DNA of 64,000 nucleotides from Anastrepha obliqua (GCF_027943255.1 NC_072894.1:131493601-131557600), one strand, 5' to 3'. Counted from the first letter of the stretch, positions 44,943 to 56,949 are shown. The notes: a model not told the origin generated them from the letters alone. Translations and numbers: made by a program.

Positions 44943-45473
44943 CACAGGTCAACAACGTTTTGTTCTAGGAAAGTGTAGGGTCATTTTCGAAGTAATTTTT
45001 TGCGTGGAGTCCGAATCCGGGGTTTAAATTGCTCTATCACGTCAGGATTTTGAGATATCCTAACCTAAAAGTGCAAAAACGCTGTTTTTGCCCATTTTTG
45101 AGGTTATGTAGCTACGCAAATTTTGCTCTTTATAAATAAGTAAACATAGTATTTTAAAGTATAAGAAATGAGAAAATGCGATATCTCAGTGAAAAATTAA
45201 GATATTTGAGCAAACTCAACGGCATTTAAAAGAGGAAGACTTATAATTTAAAATACCACGTCTACTTTTTTATGAAGAGCAAAATCTTCGTAGCTACATA
45301 ACCTCAAAAATGGGCAAAAACAGCGCTTTTGCACTTTTAGGTTAGGATATCTCAAAGTCCTGACGTGATAGAGCAATTTAAACCCCGAATTCGGATTCTA
45401 CGCAAAAAATTACTTCGGAAATGACACTACACTTTTATAGAACATTCCGAACCCATTTTTTCGCAGACCTGTG
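44943..45473. mobile_element. 531-bp fold-back element with arms of about 225 bp
   Basis: The left arm (44943-45165) and right arm (45240-45473) are inverted copies over almost their whole length. Examples on the left arm are AAGTAATTTTTTGCGT, TTTAAATTGCTCTATCACG, GATATCCTAACCTAAAAGTG and TTTTTGAGGTTATGTAGCT; each returns in reverse on the right arm. The ends are CACAGGTC and GACCTGTG, and TTA lies on both sides (44940-44942 and 45474-45476), so the target duplication is TTA or TA. The loop is about 74 bp. There is no open frame. The transcript or single strand would form one long hairpin. The family is unknown to me; it is a MITE or fold-back type element. Confidence 0.8.
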
Positions 45474-45979
45474 TTATTATTATTTCTCACAATTTTTTGG
45501 AAAACATTTAAAATTTACGGAAAATTCAATACTTCTTATGGAGTTTCACCGGGCAAATATTAAAGAAAAAATTTAGTGTCTCATGTTTTTCGACATGGGA
45601 AAAGTTAAAGTATAACATAGAACCAAGAAAAAATAGTTTTTCTTCCATCCTGGTATACCTATATGTATGTACATTAGAACCCTCTTGAAATTAATTTCTG
45701 GCTTAATATATTTTGTTCCTCGAAACAATAAATATCATACTTGAATTCCATAGTTCTGACCTACATAAAAAAACATGTTGAACAGTTTCAACTATGTTGC
45801 CTTTTTTAATGTTCTTATTTTTTTATGAAAGTTTGTCTCAAAAAAACATAGAAATAAAATTTTAAAGATTAGATATGCAAAAATTAGAAAAATTGGATAA
45901 ACTTTCATCAAAATTTCACACCTTTTAGCCGAAATTTAAAAAATTGGAACGCAGTTTCATAGTTCGTTAAATTCTAATA
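45474..45979. other. Non-coding stretch, nothing recognised
   Basis: AT-rich sequence between the fold-back element and the next retroelement tail. No domain-bearing frame. Confidence 0.5.
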
Positions 45980-47015
45980 TAGGTTAGGTTAGGTAGTGAT
46001 AGTTGCCCAGAGAGTAGGCCCCACTTGGACGAAAAAGTTTGGTTCATCCTTTGGGGAGAAAGAGAAGGGATGGGAAATGGTGAGTGTTTGTGGACTACGA
46101 ACTGTGACTAGTCTGCGGTTGTGTTAACCTCTTTATGCTGCTGATGAAGTTCATCAGATATTTGTTATCAACACCTGCTATATCAGCAGGCGCAGAAAAG
46201 AAGCGAGAACCAAGATACTTGAATCTTAGTCCCGCGAAGGCTAGGGAGCTAAGGAGCATATGCTGAGATGATTCCACCTCATCCTCCATGCAGCTGTCGC
46301 AAAAAGGACTCGAAGTGATTCCGAGTCTCACGGCATGTGCACCTCGCGGACAGTGCCCCGTGATGATGCCCACGAAATTTGAGAGATGACATTTTGTCAT
46401 TTCCAGGATATCCCTCGAACGCCTCCTATCCAAACGTGGCCAGAAGGACTTCGCGACCCTACACGTTCGTGTACTTGTCCAGCGCTCGCTGAGTTGGTGC
46501 AGAGCCCATCCTTCCAGGAGTAGAGCGCAGGTTGTCAAGGGGATCCCGATCCTCTCCTTTCGCGGGCACATTACCTCACAGGTCCCTTGTCTGGCCAGCT
46601 CGTCGGCTTCGCAGTTTCCTGCAATGTCACTGTGACCAGGTACTCAAATTATCTTTATGTCGAAGAATTCTGATGCAATCGAGAGTGAAACCAGGCATTC
46701 CCTGACCAGCTTCGAATGCACCATAATAGAGCTTAGCGCCCTAATAGCCGCTTGGCTATCGGAGTAAATATTTACCTTCTTAACAGTTATTACGCAAGTA
46801 AGTAGCCAGTCAGCTGCTTCTTTAATTGTAGCCACCTCTGCTTGGAACACACTGCAGTGATCCGGTAGCCTGAATTTGAGTTTGATGGGGAGCTCTTTGC
46901 AGAATACTCCTCCTCCAACCCTACCGTCCAGCTTCGAGCCGTCCGTGAACAGGTTAACGAGGCCCTGTCCCCAGGTGTTGCCCCCGGTCCACTCCTCCCT
47001 TGGTGGAATATAAAA
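45980..47015 (-). pseudogene. RNase H and C-terminus of a non-LTR retrotransposon
   Basis: On the minus strand the frame runs from YIPPREEW through NLFTDGSKLDG (first RNase H aspartate), VFQAEVATIKEA (glutamate), IYSDSQAAIRAL (aspartate), then a single TGA at 46644-46646 in place of the usual tryptophan of the WVPGH block. It reopens with VPGHSDIAGNCEADELARQG (histidine and last aspartate). It continues in the same frame through FVGIITGHC, FCDSCMEDEVESSQHMLL and ADIAGVDNKYLMNFISSIKR to a stop at about 46095. The 3' part ends with CTACCTAACCTAACCTATATT at 45980-45998. Reverse transcriptase is missing. The upstream edge meets the Tc1/mariner-type element at about 47015-47054. Confidence 0.85.
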
Positions 47016-47053
47016 AAATTGTAATCTCGCCATTCGATGCCGTTTCAGTAGCT

Positions 47054-47718
47054 ATGGAGCGGTGGACGGTTGAACATCGCATGTTTGCGTATGACGCATT
47101 TGTGCAGAATGGCGGGTCTGTTATTACCGTGCAGCGACTTTTTCGTGTGCGTTTCAATCGTGGGCGTCATGGAACCGTTCCAAGCCGCAACACAATTCTC
47201 AGTTGGGTTCATAATCTACGAACAACAGGATCTATTGTGAAAAAGAAGCCACGAGGTCCGACTAAGACAGCAAGAACACCAGACAACATCGAGCGTGTGA
47301 GAGCCGCGCTGACTCGTAGCCCTGGGCGCTCTGTACGTAAATACGCGCGCGAATTAAGAATGAGCCGTGAATCACCTGACTTGAGCACTTGTGACTTTTT
47401 TCTGTGAGGGTATCTAAAATCACGTGTATACTCTCACAGACCCCGCACATTGGCAGAACTGAAAGAGGCAATCAGGAAAGAAGTGGCTACAATTGATGTT
47501 GAACTGATGACTCGTGTGATGGCCAAATTTTGGAGAAGGCTGGAAAACTGCATTCAGGAGGATGGGCACCACTTACCCGACATAATTTTTCACAAATAAT
47601 ATTCATCTTCAAATGGGATGTCATGACAAAGAATTTTGTGTATTAAAATAAAATATTTCATTTAAAATAACTGTGTACTGTTCATTTCAAAAACGTCAGA
47701 TTCCCATCGGTCACCCAG
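47054..47718 (+). pseudogene. Tc1/mariner-superfamily element with internal deletion
   Basis: The ATG at 47054 opens MERWTVEHRMFAYDAFVQNG, then VPSRNTILSWVHNLRTTGSI and a KKKPRGPTKTARTP linker: the DNA-binding helices. After SRES the frame jumps to PDLSTCDFFL (third catalytic block), where a TGA replaces the usual tryptophan. The frame then continues (GYLKSRVYSHRPRTLAELKE to DGHHLPDIIFHK) to a stop at 47599. The right end CGGTCACCCAG at 47708-47718 precedes TA and a TA run. The left end was not found, because the element collides with the retroelement tail at 45980-47015. The first two catalytic aspartates are deleted. Confidence 0.8.
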
Positions 47719-47762
47719 TATATATATATAAGAAAGTGCAGGTGTGAAGTTACTAGAAAATT

Positions 47763-48290
47763 CGGTTGATTTTTGATAATTTTTTTCCTTGGCGGTGTTG
47801 CGTATTTTCTGCTATAACAAGTCCATGAAGTTTTTTTTTTTTGTAATGGAGAAAGTACGCAACATCAGCAGGCAAATAAATTATCAAAAATCAAGTAGAA
47901 TTATGAGTCAAGCCGAATCTGTTAAAGGTGGTATCGGTAAATCAGCTGATTTGCTTTTTTTTCGCCGCGTACGCGTGGCTGTCAGCCCAGAATGGAACAA
48001 GGCGAATTCGCTCTTTATATTCTACGTTGCTAATACTTTGCTGTGATAATCCCACGCACAAAACATTGTTGTTGGTGTAATACCAGCACCTTTAATGAAT
48101 GCGCCTTGATTTTGAGTCACTTCAAATTTGCTGTTTATTATACTATTGTAAAATTTAATGGGATACAAAACTGCGTACTAAAATTTTTTTTTGGTGTTTT
48201 TTGTAGATTCTGGTTCAAAATTATAAAATTTTGATTGGAAAGTTTTTGAATGTTTGGAAATATGGATTAATATGGTATTTGTTATAGAAT
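47763..48290. repeat. AT-rich repeat forming a hairpin, plus a right-half copy
   Basis: The 47763-47810 stretch and the 47850-47895 stretch are inverted copies (TTGATTTTTGATAATTT and TTGCGTA(T/C)TTTCT on one side, their reverse on the other), with a 39-bp spacer. Each arm is the first part of the AT-rich family (GAAAGTACGCAACATCAGCA against ACGCAACGCCGTCAG at 26884). From about 48160 the other half of the family appears (ACAAAACTGCGTACTAAAAT and GGAAATATGGATTAATATGG). Confidence 0.55.
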
Positions 48291-49989
48291 GAACAATATT
48301 TTTATAGTAAAAAAAAAATTAAATTGAAAAATAAATAAATAAGTAATGAAAACTTATCAAAATCTTGTGTTGCTGTTTTTTTGCGTTCCGTGTGCATGAG
48401 TGCATGCACACATATTTTTATTAGCTTAAAAGTTTATCCTCTAAAAAAAGCTGAAGGGATTTTCTCAGCAGTGTCTTAATTAAAATACCAAATGGGCAAG
48501 CTGGAAATTTTAACAAAATACTGAGAATGACTGACAGCTGGGGTCAACCAAGCAAAGTCAATGAAGGAATTCACTCGCGTTGGGGTGAAAAGAAAATATC
48601 TGAGTAATGCGCTATGAGTCAAAATTGGCATTTTCTATTCAGAATGCTGCAGAATAATATCGAAGTGCGCAGCAGAACACAAAATGGGAAACCGGGTGGA
48701 AAAATACCAACTCTAAGTACGAAAATAATAATGTGAAACAGCTTGGCAAATGAATGCAAGCAATAGTGCCACCGGGGGGGCGGTGTGTGTAAGCGCGCAT
48801 TTGTATTTAATAAAAAGGAATCAGATTAAATTCCAAATGAGTGCAAACGAGCACAGCTTTTCTAAAGGCAATAACAAAGCACACAAATAGCATGGACGAT
48901 GACGCGGAGGGGGAGAGACGCAGAGAACTAAATGGTGTAGCGGTTGCGCAAGTGTTGGACGGAAACGGACATTATCATGCGAATGCTACATTTCTGGTGC
49001 AGAAGGATATATTTGTGTGCATCTACATGAATTATACAAATGTTCGAATAAATACGCTTATCGCTAGCAAAGAAATGGAGAAATACAAAAATATGTTTGT
49101 GTGCGTGTGAAGCTAAATCTGTGTGGGTACGGCACTGTAGGTCATCGCCATGCTTTTATATTTGACGAAATGTCAACAACCTTTCAATTGCTTACAAGTG
49201 AATGCACATAATATAATATATGTAAATACACACACATACACGCACACATACTCCCATTTAAGGCATGATAAGAATATGTGCATGTATTGCTGGCGTTTCA
49301 ACCCTCTTCGATATCACTGCCTGCTTTGGTTCTTTTTTCACCTAAGGATATGCCACCCACCATTTGCTTCGTTGTGGTGGTAAATCAATGGCAGTTCTTG
49401 TGAGTGTGTTGCAGTTGTTGTTTTTGCTGTCAATGACAATGATTTGCTTGAATACGCCAACAGTGCACAGATACTCGTTTGTGGGTTTGTAGTGCCAGAA
49501 ATTACCATTCAAACTTAGCGCCAGTGGGCATAGCGATTCAACACATACACATGCATTGACACACATATGCACATACATACATGAGTGAATATGTACAAAT
49601 GTTTGGTGAGCATCCGGGAAACGCCTTAATTAAATTCCTCGCAACATTTGTGCCATACAACAACAATAACAACAAGAGAGCGCTTAGGTTATAAACAAAA
49701 TATATTTCAAGGCTGGCCCAATGCTTTCGCAGAAACATTTATAGCACCAGAGGCTCAAAGCGCCGTGTGTTAGTTTGGCGATTAAATAGACAAAATAAAG
49801 GAATACGAACAAAATTCCATATACAACTCGATCAGGAGTAGAATGACTTAAAAATTTGTTTCTTGCTTAAAAAATGTGCAATAGGTAATTTTTGAAAATT
49901 AAATTTTAAATGTTTCTTCGAAAAAAACAGAAAACTAATCACTGCGACATGAAACACCGAACGATTGAAAATGTTTCCTCCAACACCAG
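48291..49989. other. Non-coding stretch with microsatellites
   Basis: Contains a G run near 48775, and ACACACATACACG and ACACATATGCACATACATACA tracts near 49230 and 49560. The frame at 48841-49110 has no domain I recognise. Confidence 0.5.
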
Positions 49990-50068
49990 TGGCAATGGCA
50001 AACCTCCGAGTGTATTTCTAGAAGCCTCTCATAAGACTGGTTTGTCGTTCGGATGTGGTTTAAAATGT
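49990..50068 (+). mobile_element. SINE body fragment
   Basis: GGCAATGGCAAACCTCCGAG, then TGTATTTCTAGAAG, CTCATAAGA and GTCGTTCGGATGTGGTTTAA, follows the body of the SINE at 59949-60264 read on its sense strand. The tRNA-like head and the 3' tail are missing. Confidence 0.65.
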
Positions 50069-50319
50069 TTTTTTTTTTTCCTGGATAACCATCGTGCAGA
50101 GGAAGCTTTCATGAGGGCTGCTACACTCTCATAGTAGTGTGCACGACTTGTAGCGTCACAGCTACCCTTACGAATTTAAAACGCTACACTTACGAATCCT
50201 AAACTCCCAGGTGCCGGTACAGTCCCATTGGAAAAGGCGAATATGAACTCACAGCCTTCGATTCCGAAAACAGTTTTCCTTTAAAGTCTTGCACACAAAA
50301 CTTAGCTCGCTGGAAATAA

Positions 50320-50770
50320 GGTATTTGTTTTTTTTATCGGATAGTGCAATGCACCTGCTACACATGGGCTCCCTTTTTCATTTTCTTTAAATCTACCCGA
50401 CCTCCGAAGAAATCTGAGTAGATCTTGAGGTGCCAAGGAGTCAAAGTGGTAGCTTCTTAAAACATCAGTGTCAAAGACCTCAACCTGGTTCGAGCGAAGG
50501 TTGGGCAGAGGCATAGAAAGTCGTATGCCGTCTCATCCTCATCTCTACATGATGGGCAGAGTGCACTGTCTGAGATGCTTACCTTTACCATGTGCTTCGC
50601 CCATAGAAAGTGGGTCGTCATCAGTCCAACCAGTAGCCTACAGTTCATTCTGCTTAATGACAGAAGGATCTGCGACAGTGGGTCGGACATGGTAGGTAAC
50701 ATCAGTTTTGTCCATCAGAGCATATCCTCCGCAAATCTGTAGCTCTCGCAAGGTGCAGACTCATTAACCT
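50320..50770 (-). pseudogene. C-terminus of a non-LTR retrotransposon
   Basis: The minus strand reads LMLPTMSDPLSQILLSLSRM, then CRLLVGLMTTHFLWAKHMVK, CPSCRDEDETAYDFLCLCPT (the CxxC-x-C motif, histidine changed) and FARTRLRSL. It then shifts frame near 50465-50490 to DTDVLRSYHFDSLAPQDLLR and FLRRSGRF. This is the end of an RNase H-type element, distinct in wording from the copies at 32751, 45980 and 52855. A decayed AGGTGCATTGCAC block follows, which looks like a 3' untranslated region. RNase H and RT are missing. Confidence 0.75.
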
Positions 50771-52854
50771 CGGTGGTGTGACTCTAAATCTATTGGCGGT
50801 ATGGTAAAAGAACCATGAAGTACCTCCTCGAATTCATTAGAAGCCCCCAATTATGCACGCCTGCGCCACAACAGTGCCCGCTGCGAACTTTAGCCCACTG
50901 AAGACTAAATTATAGATCGCGTTGGAAAGAATAAAAATTAGGTTTTATAGTTGCTGTTGTGGTTTCGCATAGCTTGTTTTATAAAGGGGATTTAAGCTGA
51001 GTGGCTTTTTAAGCTCAGTGACTGCTCAGCAGCAAGTGGCCATGGAATGTTTCAAAGTTTGTTTAGCTATTTCTGAACACTGTGCTCTGAATCAGCAAGT
51101 ACGCTCTTATGCGACAAAATTTATCTGTTTGTTTTACTACATTGCTTGGTATCCTTACGTCCCCAGTTTATCAAACGCCATTGCCTACATTTCCCTTGGC
51201 CCACAATTGTAATAAAAATTCCGAAACGTATGCGAAATTAACCAAAAAAAGCAACACAATACAACAATAGCAGCGAAGTAAAACGATAAACTAACTACAT
51301 ATGTCCTTTGAAAGGACAACAGGAACCGGGCAGCGGAGAGCGAGCAGGCGAAAGACAACTATGGCGGACACTTTGATTGGATGCGCGCACACACAATCGC
51401 CGTTATGCAAGAATAGCTGAATGAACGAACGAATGAGTGAATAAATGAATGAAGGACCGAATGGATAAAATGGACAAAATACTGTGGAATTGCTATGCTT
51501 TTCGCCTCAATGCAATGGTACGAATAATAGAAGAAGTCGCTCGTAAATAAAAGTAGGTACCATTGTAATGATTGCTGTAGGCGTAGAAAATTATTGCTTA
51601 AATGAATCGAACAAGAGAATACAAATTGGATCAAGACAAGGCGGCGGGCGCAGCAGGCAGAGGACAACCAGTGGAGCGTAGCGAAAGAAAAGCAGTAAAG
51701 GTGAAGTAACGCCAATTATTTTTATGGCTGCATACAGAGTTTTTGCTAGCACAGCCGCAGGACAATGCATAGCAAAGGGACAATTTCTATGCTTTTGCTG
51801 GCAAAGCAAGCAATAACTAATCTAACGCGCTAAGTAAAATAAAGTAAAGGGAGCGGAAGCGGGAGTGTGGCGGTGCAACAAAATGTTGCGCATGAAATGG
51901 GCGTTGCGCGTTGGCATAAATACCAATTTAATTTCACCAGCAGGTAAAAGCAAATACTTTTTTGAGTTGCTTAAATATATTTTTCTAGCTATAACGGTGA
52001 CTAATTTCTCGTTTTCTCAAAGAATTGTATGCGGCAAAGGCGTCAAGTCATTGCCAATGATTAAAAAAGCAGAACAAATTAGTGTTACAATGGACCGCAG
52101 GCTATTAAATTATTTCATAATTATCGACCAATAAGTAGCAGAGTGGCGAGTGCCGCCCACTTAAAGCTGCAGTTGAATTTCACAGTTACGTCAGAGCTAT
52201 AAAAGTTCAACGAACTCAAAGTAACTGCTGAAGTGACAGCAAAACAAGGGATGCTATTTTTGGTGGCAACTTTGGAAAAGTGACGACGGCCAGTAGTGCT
52301 ACAAAATGCTGTTATTTTAGCTGGCGGTTGCTCATGCCAGTTAAGGCATTATTATTGCTCATTTTGTTGCTTTTGTTATCGTGCTTGTGAAATTTTCCCA
52401 TTTTCCGAAAATGTCCCTTTGCTCTTAGGGTGAGACAGCTGGTATGGCTACTTCATTAATTTATATTAAAATTAAAATTAAAATTACGTATACCACCCGT
52501 GCACCACAACAACTAAAAGAAAAATATCTGCTGAGGGAGAATGACAAGCGAAGAAAATATTGGGAAATTAAGTAAGCGCTTACGTGAATGTAGACTAAAA
52601 TTTGCTCATAAAAATGGCATTTGCAAATTTTTTTTAAATTTCTATTTTTAATATTTTTTTAAATAGTTTTTTTTCTAATATTTTTTTATTTGTTTAAATG
52701 ACTTTTTTTTATTTTTTAATTTTTTTTGTATATTTTATTCTAACTTATAAGTATAATTAATATCCATAACATGACACCTAATTTAAAACTAATGAGTAAT
52801 TTTCAATTAGTAAAATTCAAGTACAAATCATGCAATGTTGACAACTAATTTAAG
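50771..52854. other. Non-coding stretch, nothing recognised
   Basis: AT-rich with AATGAATGAA-type text near 51410-51460 and a repeated ATTAAA block near 52467-52486. No domain-bearing frame. Confidence 0.5.
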
Positions 52855-53115
52855 TTCGGTTAGGTGAAATGGCTGTCCGTCGACGCACCTAGGACAGTCC
52901 GAGGCCCCTTGTGATACCACCGGATCGTGTGGCCTTTAAAAAGCTGGCTCTACTACCCGCAATGTTGTCCAGAAAAGCGAGACTGAGCAATCTCAACTGT
53001 CTTCTACACAGAGCCATGCACCCGCATAGAAGGTGCTCGACTATCTCTTCCTCTTCTACATCCAGACAGCTTCTACAAAAGCCCTCAGATGGTGCCCCTA
53101 CTCTTCTGGCGCCCT
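52855..53115 (-). mobile_element. Non-LTR retroelement 3' end
   Basis: On the minus strand ARRVGAPSEGFCRSC, then LDVEEEEIVEHLLCGCMALC and RRQLRLLSLAFLDNIAG matches the terminal cysteine/histidine motif (CxxC, H, C) and C-terminus of RNase H-type elements. The 3' untranslated part reads CCTAGGTGCGTCGACGGACA, then GCCATTTCACCTAACCGAAC. The AACC tail at 52855-52866 marks the end. Truncated just before the cysteine motif. Confidence 0.8.
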
Positions 53116-55604
53116 TTATCGATATAAATAGTTTTGATGCAACTAAAAATATACCCGATGTAATTTTTTTCTTAATAAAATCCACGTAAACGGAGTTCGT
53201 TTGATTCAATTGCTTATTACAATTTGCTTTATAAACTTTGTTAATATTTTTGAGGCACTTAATTTTAATACGAACTACAGTATATTTAAGCGGAAAACAA
53301 AAAATGTAGTTACAGTGTAGTGTTCATATTACTTCTCTCGATCGGCTTACTGATTCTCCTGATATTAGACATTCTAACGATCTGCCTTTTTCTCTTAAAC
53401 CCAGAACCGTAATTCGGTGAAAATCGCGTAACAAAGAAAAATAATGTGGATTTTTGTACTGAGCGTCTGATGATTTTTACAGAGAAATTATGACCTGGTT
53501 CCTGGGTAAAAAAATATTATATTATTATTTGCAAATCAGTTTAATGGATGACCAAAACTCTCACACAGATACTCGTGGTTTTCAAAAATATTTCGCCCAA
53601 TCTCTCGGTTTGCGGCATTTCAAGTGTAATCACGCTTTGCCTTAAGCGCAAGCCCCGTACGCACCTGTGACGTGTTCATGAATGTGGCATACGTGGCAGA
53701 ACGAGGCATCATGATTTCAGAGACTTGCCAATGCTACCGTTTAACACAAAATTAAACAAAATTTTCGCACACACAGAAAACTCTAAAATTATTGTACTTA
53801 AGAAAAATTATGGATATCAACGCAGTGAGTGAGTGAATTTCGCTTAATTAATGCAGTGCAAAATTTACAATCCAATTGGAAAAGCTAAATCGTGGAACTG
53901 ATCGGTTTCAAGCCCTACATTCTGTGATGCATAATTTTTCATGGCGATGTCCTAGGAAATTCAGGAAATTTCTAACCTCAAACTCTTTTTGAAATGCAGA
54001 ATTTCCAATTTCCTAATTGTTGTCAGTCTAGTTTTTTTTTTTTAGCGCAAACGTTACATCTTTGCATCAGTGCTAAGTGCTAAGCAGGCTGAAGTTTCTC
54101 TGCTGGAATCTTCAAAAAAAATCATTGTAATATGTTTTCTGGGGAGCTTTTAAATTTTAAATAAGAGTCACTTTTTGCACATTTTATTTTTTAATACTAC
54201 GTTTGCCGTTGTTCTGAAGAGCTTCCACGTGCTTTATATTCCTAGAATCGCTGTCACACTCCCGATGGCGCTACTTCCTACGTCATCCAACTTTGCTAAA
54301 TTTTTGTATTTTTGATAGCTGCGTATTAGCATAGCAACAGTTTTGTACAGCATAAGCAACTTCTAATACGTGTGGCATGCAACACCAGCTGTGGCGCCGA
54401 GCAATACAGCCTTTTAAGTAGTTGGCTCTATTTCTGCTGCTGCTGCTGCTGCTCGTAGTGACCACAAACTGGAAGCAGGAACGTCGTTAACGAAGTGAAA
54501 GCATTAGAGAGATGATGTATGCTCTGTATTAATATTATAATCCTTATCATCATCATTATGCGATTTTAGTGTTAGTAACCATGCCTTTCCGCTTTGCTTA
54601 TGCTGCCCCAGCTGCTCGCCAACACATCAGATTCTCTAATGGCAAATGCGTCCTTTGTGAAAACACATCCTTCTTCATTCTGAGGCTGCTGTTGCTGCTG
54701 CTCTGTTGCTTGTGACAAGTTACTGTTCCTTTCCATTTAAATTCTTAAATATGTGTGTGCTTTGTGCAACATTTCCTCCCACTTTAGCGCTTTTTATTTT
54801 CCTTGTAATCTTTTAATAAATATTTAATGTTCCCCATTTTCTTTCGGTTCATTTATTTTGTGCATTTTTTTTCTGTTTGGTCATTGTTCGTAAATGCTCT
54901 ACATTTCCCTGAAGAGCACTTGCTTGCGCTTGGAAAATATTAAAAAGCCTACTTTTGTAGGTATGTGGGTGTATTTTCAAGCGAAATAACAACCTGTGAG
55001 CGCCGCAATATTCCAAATTTGTATATTTTTTACTGTTCAAAAGCGATGAATTCCGTTCACTCTTATTAAAGAACTTTTTACAGGATGCTGCTTGTTAACC
55101 AGAAGTTAAAAAAACTTACTCGTCTACCAGTTTCAGCGGTTTTGAGAATTTTACTACCCTTAACGTTTGTGAACTAGAAAGCAGTACTAAGGCAAATCGA
55201 GTATAAACCATCTAATTGTGTTATATTTTCTATGTTCGTTGAAGTTGAAGAAAAGTTTCAAAATATAGGTACTGGCTATGGTACTCACAGGGTTCACTTA
55301 GGCAAAAAAGAGTAACCAAAAACATATTGACTAAAGAATACTAAATTGAAATTCAGCCATTTACTCAAAGGAGGACTGAAAATATTCGAGGATTGAACAT
55401 TTAACTTATGCAGGAGCTGCAGAGTTGAAAAAAGTAGAGTTTTTCTCAAAGTTTTCGGGGTTAACCGGATAAGGGATAATAATACAACGGTTTCGACATA
55501 AAAAATGGAGGATTCGAAGAACATTTCCTTCCCACGACTGTCTTATTCTTTATGCAGCTCACGACAGACGAAAGCACATCAACATTTTTGAAATGTCATG
55601 CAAT
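53116..55604. other. Non-coding stretch, nothing recognised
   Basis: AT-rich with a CTG run at 54433-54454 and a second short CTG tract near 54687-54702. No domain-bearing frame. Confidence 0.5.
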
Positions 55605-55800
55605 TATATGGAAAATATGCGAAGCACCGCAAAAAAAAAATTTTAACAAACAAAATTTAAAATCAATTTAAACAAATTTTAAAAAATTTAGAAAAATAAA
55701 TGGAGTTTTTCCGCAACTTAGCATTTGAAATTTTGATGAAAATTTGAATTATTCTTTAACTTTGCCCGAAGTTTGAACTTGGATTTATATGGTTTTTATA
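55605..55800 (+). repeat. AT-rich interspersed repeat copy
   Basis: GGAAAATATGCGAAGCACCG opens it, AAAAAATTTTAACAAACAAA follows, and GAACTTGGATTTATATGG ends it. This is the block order of the copies at 28258 and 38700, with a longer A-rich middle. Confidence 0.45.
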
Positions 55801-56822
55801 AAAGAATTAGTGATACTTATAGTTGAACTAGAGACTGATGAAGACATAGGCAATAACATAGGCATACCCTTACAGACTTTGTTAGCTACTTATTTTTGAG
55901 AAATTTATAAGAGCAGCTAATGAAAGATGAAGCCATTTGCACAATCGCCCGACAATTGTGACCGAATACCAGAGCAGATAAGATACTGGTGCTTCGACAG
56001 GGCACTTCTCACGAATGCGTATCTCATTAGGGCCAACTTAACTATCTCAGCAGTTTTAAACTTCTTTTTAGCCCCTGGTTGAGCTTCTTATTCAAACTGG
56101 TTTAGACTGTGAGAAGCTTAGAGAGAGAGAGAGGTTGAGCCAACTTAGACTTACCTGCTTGACAAGAGAGAGACACTTTGGCGAGGTAAACAGAGAGAGA
56201 GAAAGAATATATATCTAAATAAATTCACAACATTTGCAGAGAATACAAATAGATAAAATTTACAAAAAACGGAGAAGTGACGATCGGTGTAAGTAAACAC
56301 AAACCGTGGCAACAACGCGCACTACTCCAAGCGTTTATTACCCGCACAAACGCAGCGATTTCAGGACCGCAGCAAGGCAATACCAATAAATCAGACGCCG
56401 GAATGGATAACACTTTATAGTACGCACAAGCACCAGCCAGAAAACGGAAATAAGCGCCAAAAAGTAGGCACCAAAAAAACGCGAAAAAATTGGGACCAAA
56501 AAACGCCCCAAACAGTAGGCACCAACAACCAAGCGCCAAAAAGTAGGCAGTGTTATTTCTTACTAGAAATTAGCAACCTTAAGGAAAAACTCAGGAAAAA
56601 TAGCCTAAATTGTATCTAAGATACATAAGGTACAGCTCCCTCTCTCCTTTTCCTCTACGTTATATCGTTTTTTTCTCTCGCGGAACGAAAATGCCCAAAA
56701 CGTTGCATGGTCTTGAAATTTTACTCTCAATTCTCGCTCATCCATCGACGCCTAATAAGTTTCACTTCAAAAATATATTCGGTACCTTCGGAAAAGAGGA
56801 ACGCTGCGACGTATAAGATATT
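55801..56822. other. Non-coding stretch with GA runs and a short direct repeat
   Basis: GA runs lie near 56120-56134 and 56190-56203. AAGCGCCAAAAAGTAGGCA occurs twice (near 56452 and 56530), with related AACAGTAGGCACCA text between. The resulting minus-strand frame at 56225-56539 is a repeat artefact with no known domain. Confidence 0.5.
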
Positions 56823-56949
56823 CCCACGACAGTTTATTTGACGTTACCGCAACGACCGGATTTATATCCGGCCAAGGACTTGTCACTCCAACAGCGTTGC
56901 TCGTACATGTATCGGGAATTTTGATGCCGCTACAAAAACAAAAACAACA
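56823..56949 (+). repeat. Probable interspersed repeat with (CAAAAA)n-type end
   Basis: GGATTTATATCCGGCCAAGG, then ACTTGTCACTCCAACAGCG and TACATGTATCGGGAATTTTG, ends in CCGCTACAAAAACAAAAACA. The A/CA-rich end and the self-complementary TATATCCGG context look like the tail of a retroposed or MITE-type repeat. From general memory similar text recurs in tephritid genomes, but only one copy is in this window, so the call is tentative. Confidence 0.35.

Noticed and set aside
51359..51809. Two overlapping minus-strand frames rich in Cys, Ser and Leu
   Set aside because: Built over GAATGAATG and simple repeats on the opposite strand; no domain.
56225..56539. A 104-codon minus-strand frame rich in Phe, Cys and Leu
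   Set aside because: It is generated by repeated AGCGCCAAAAAGTAGGCA-type text; the residue repeats mirror the DNA repeat and no domain is present.
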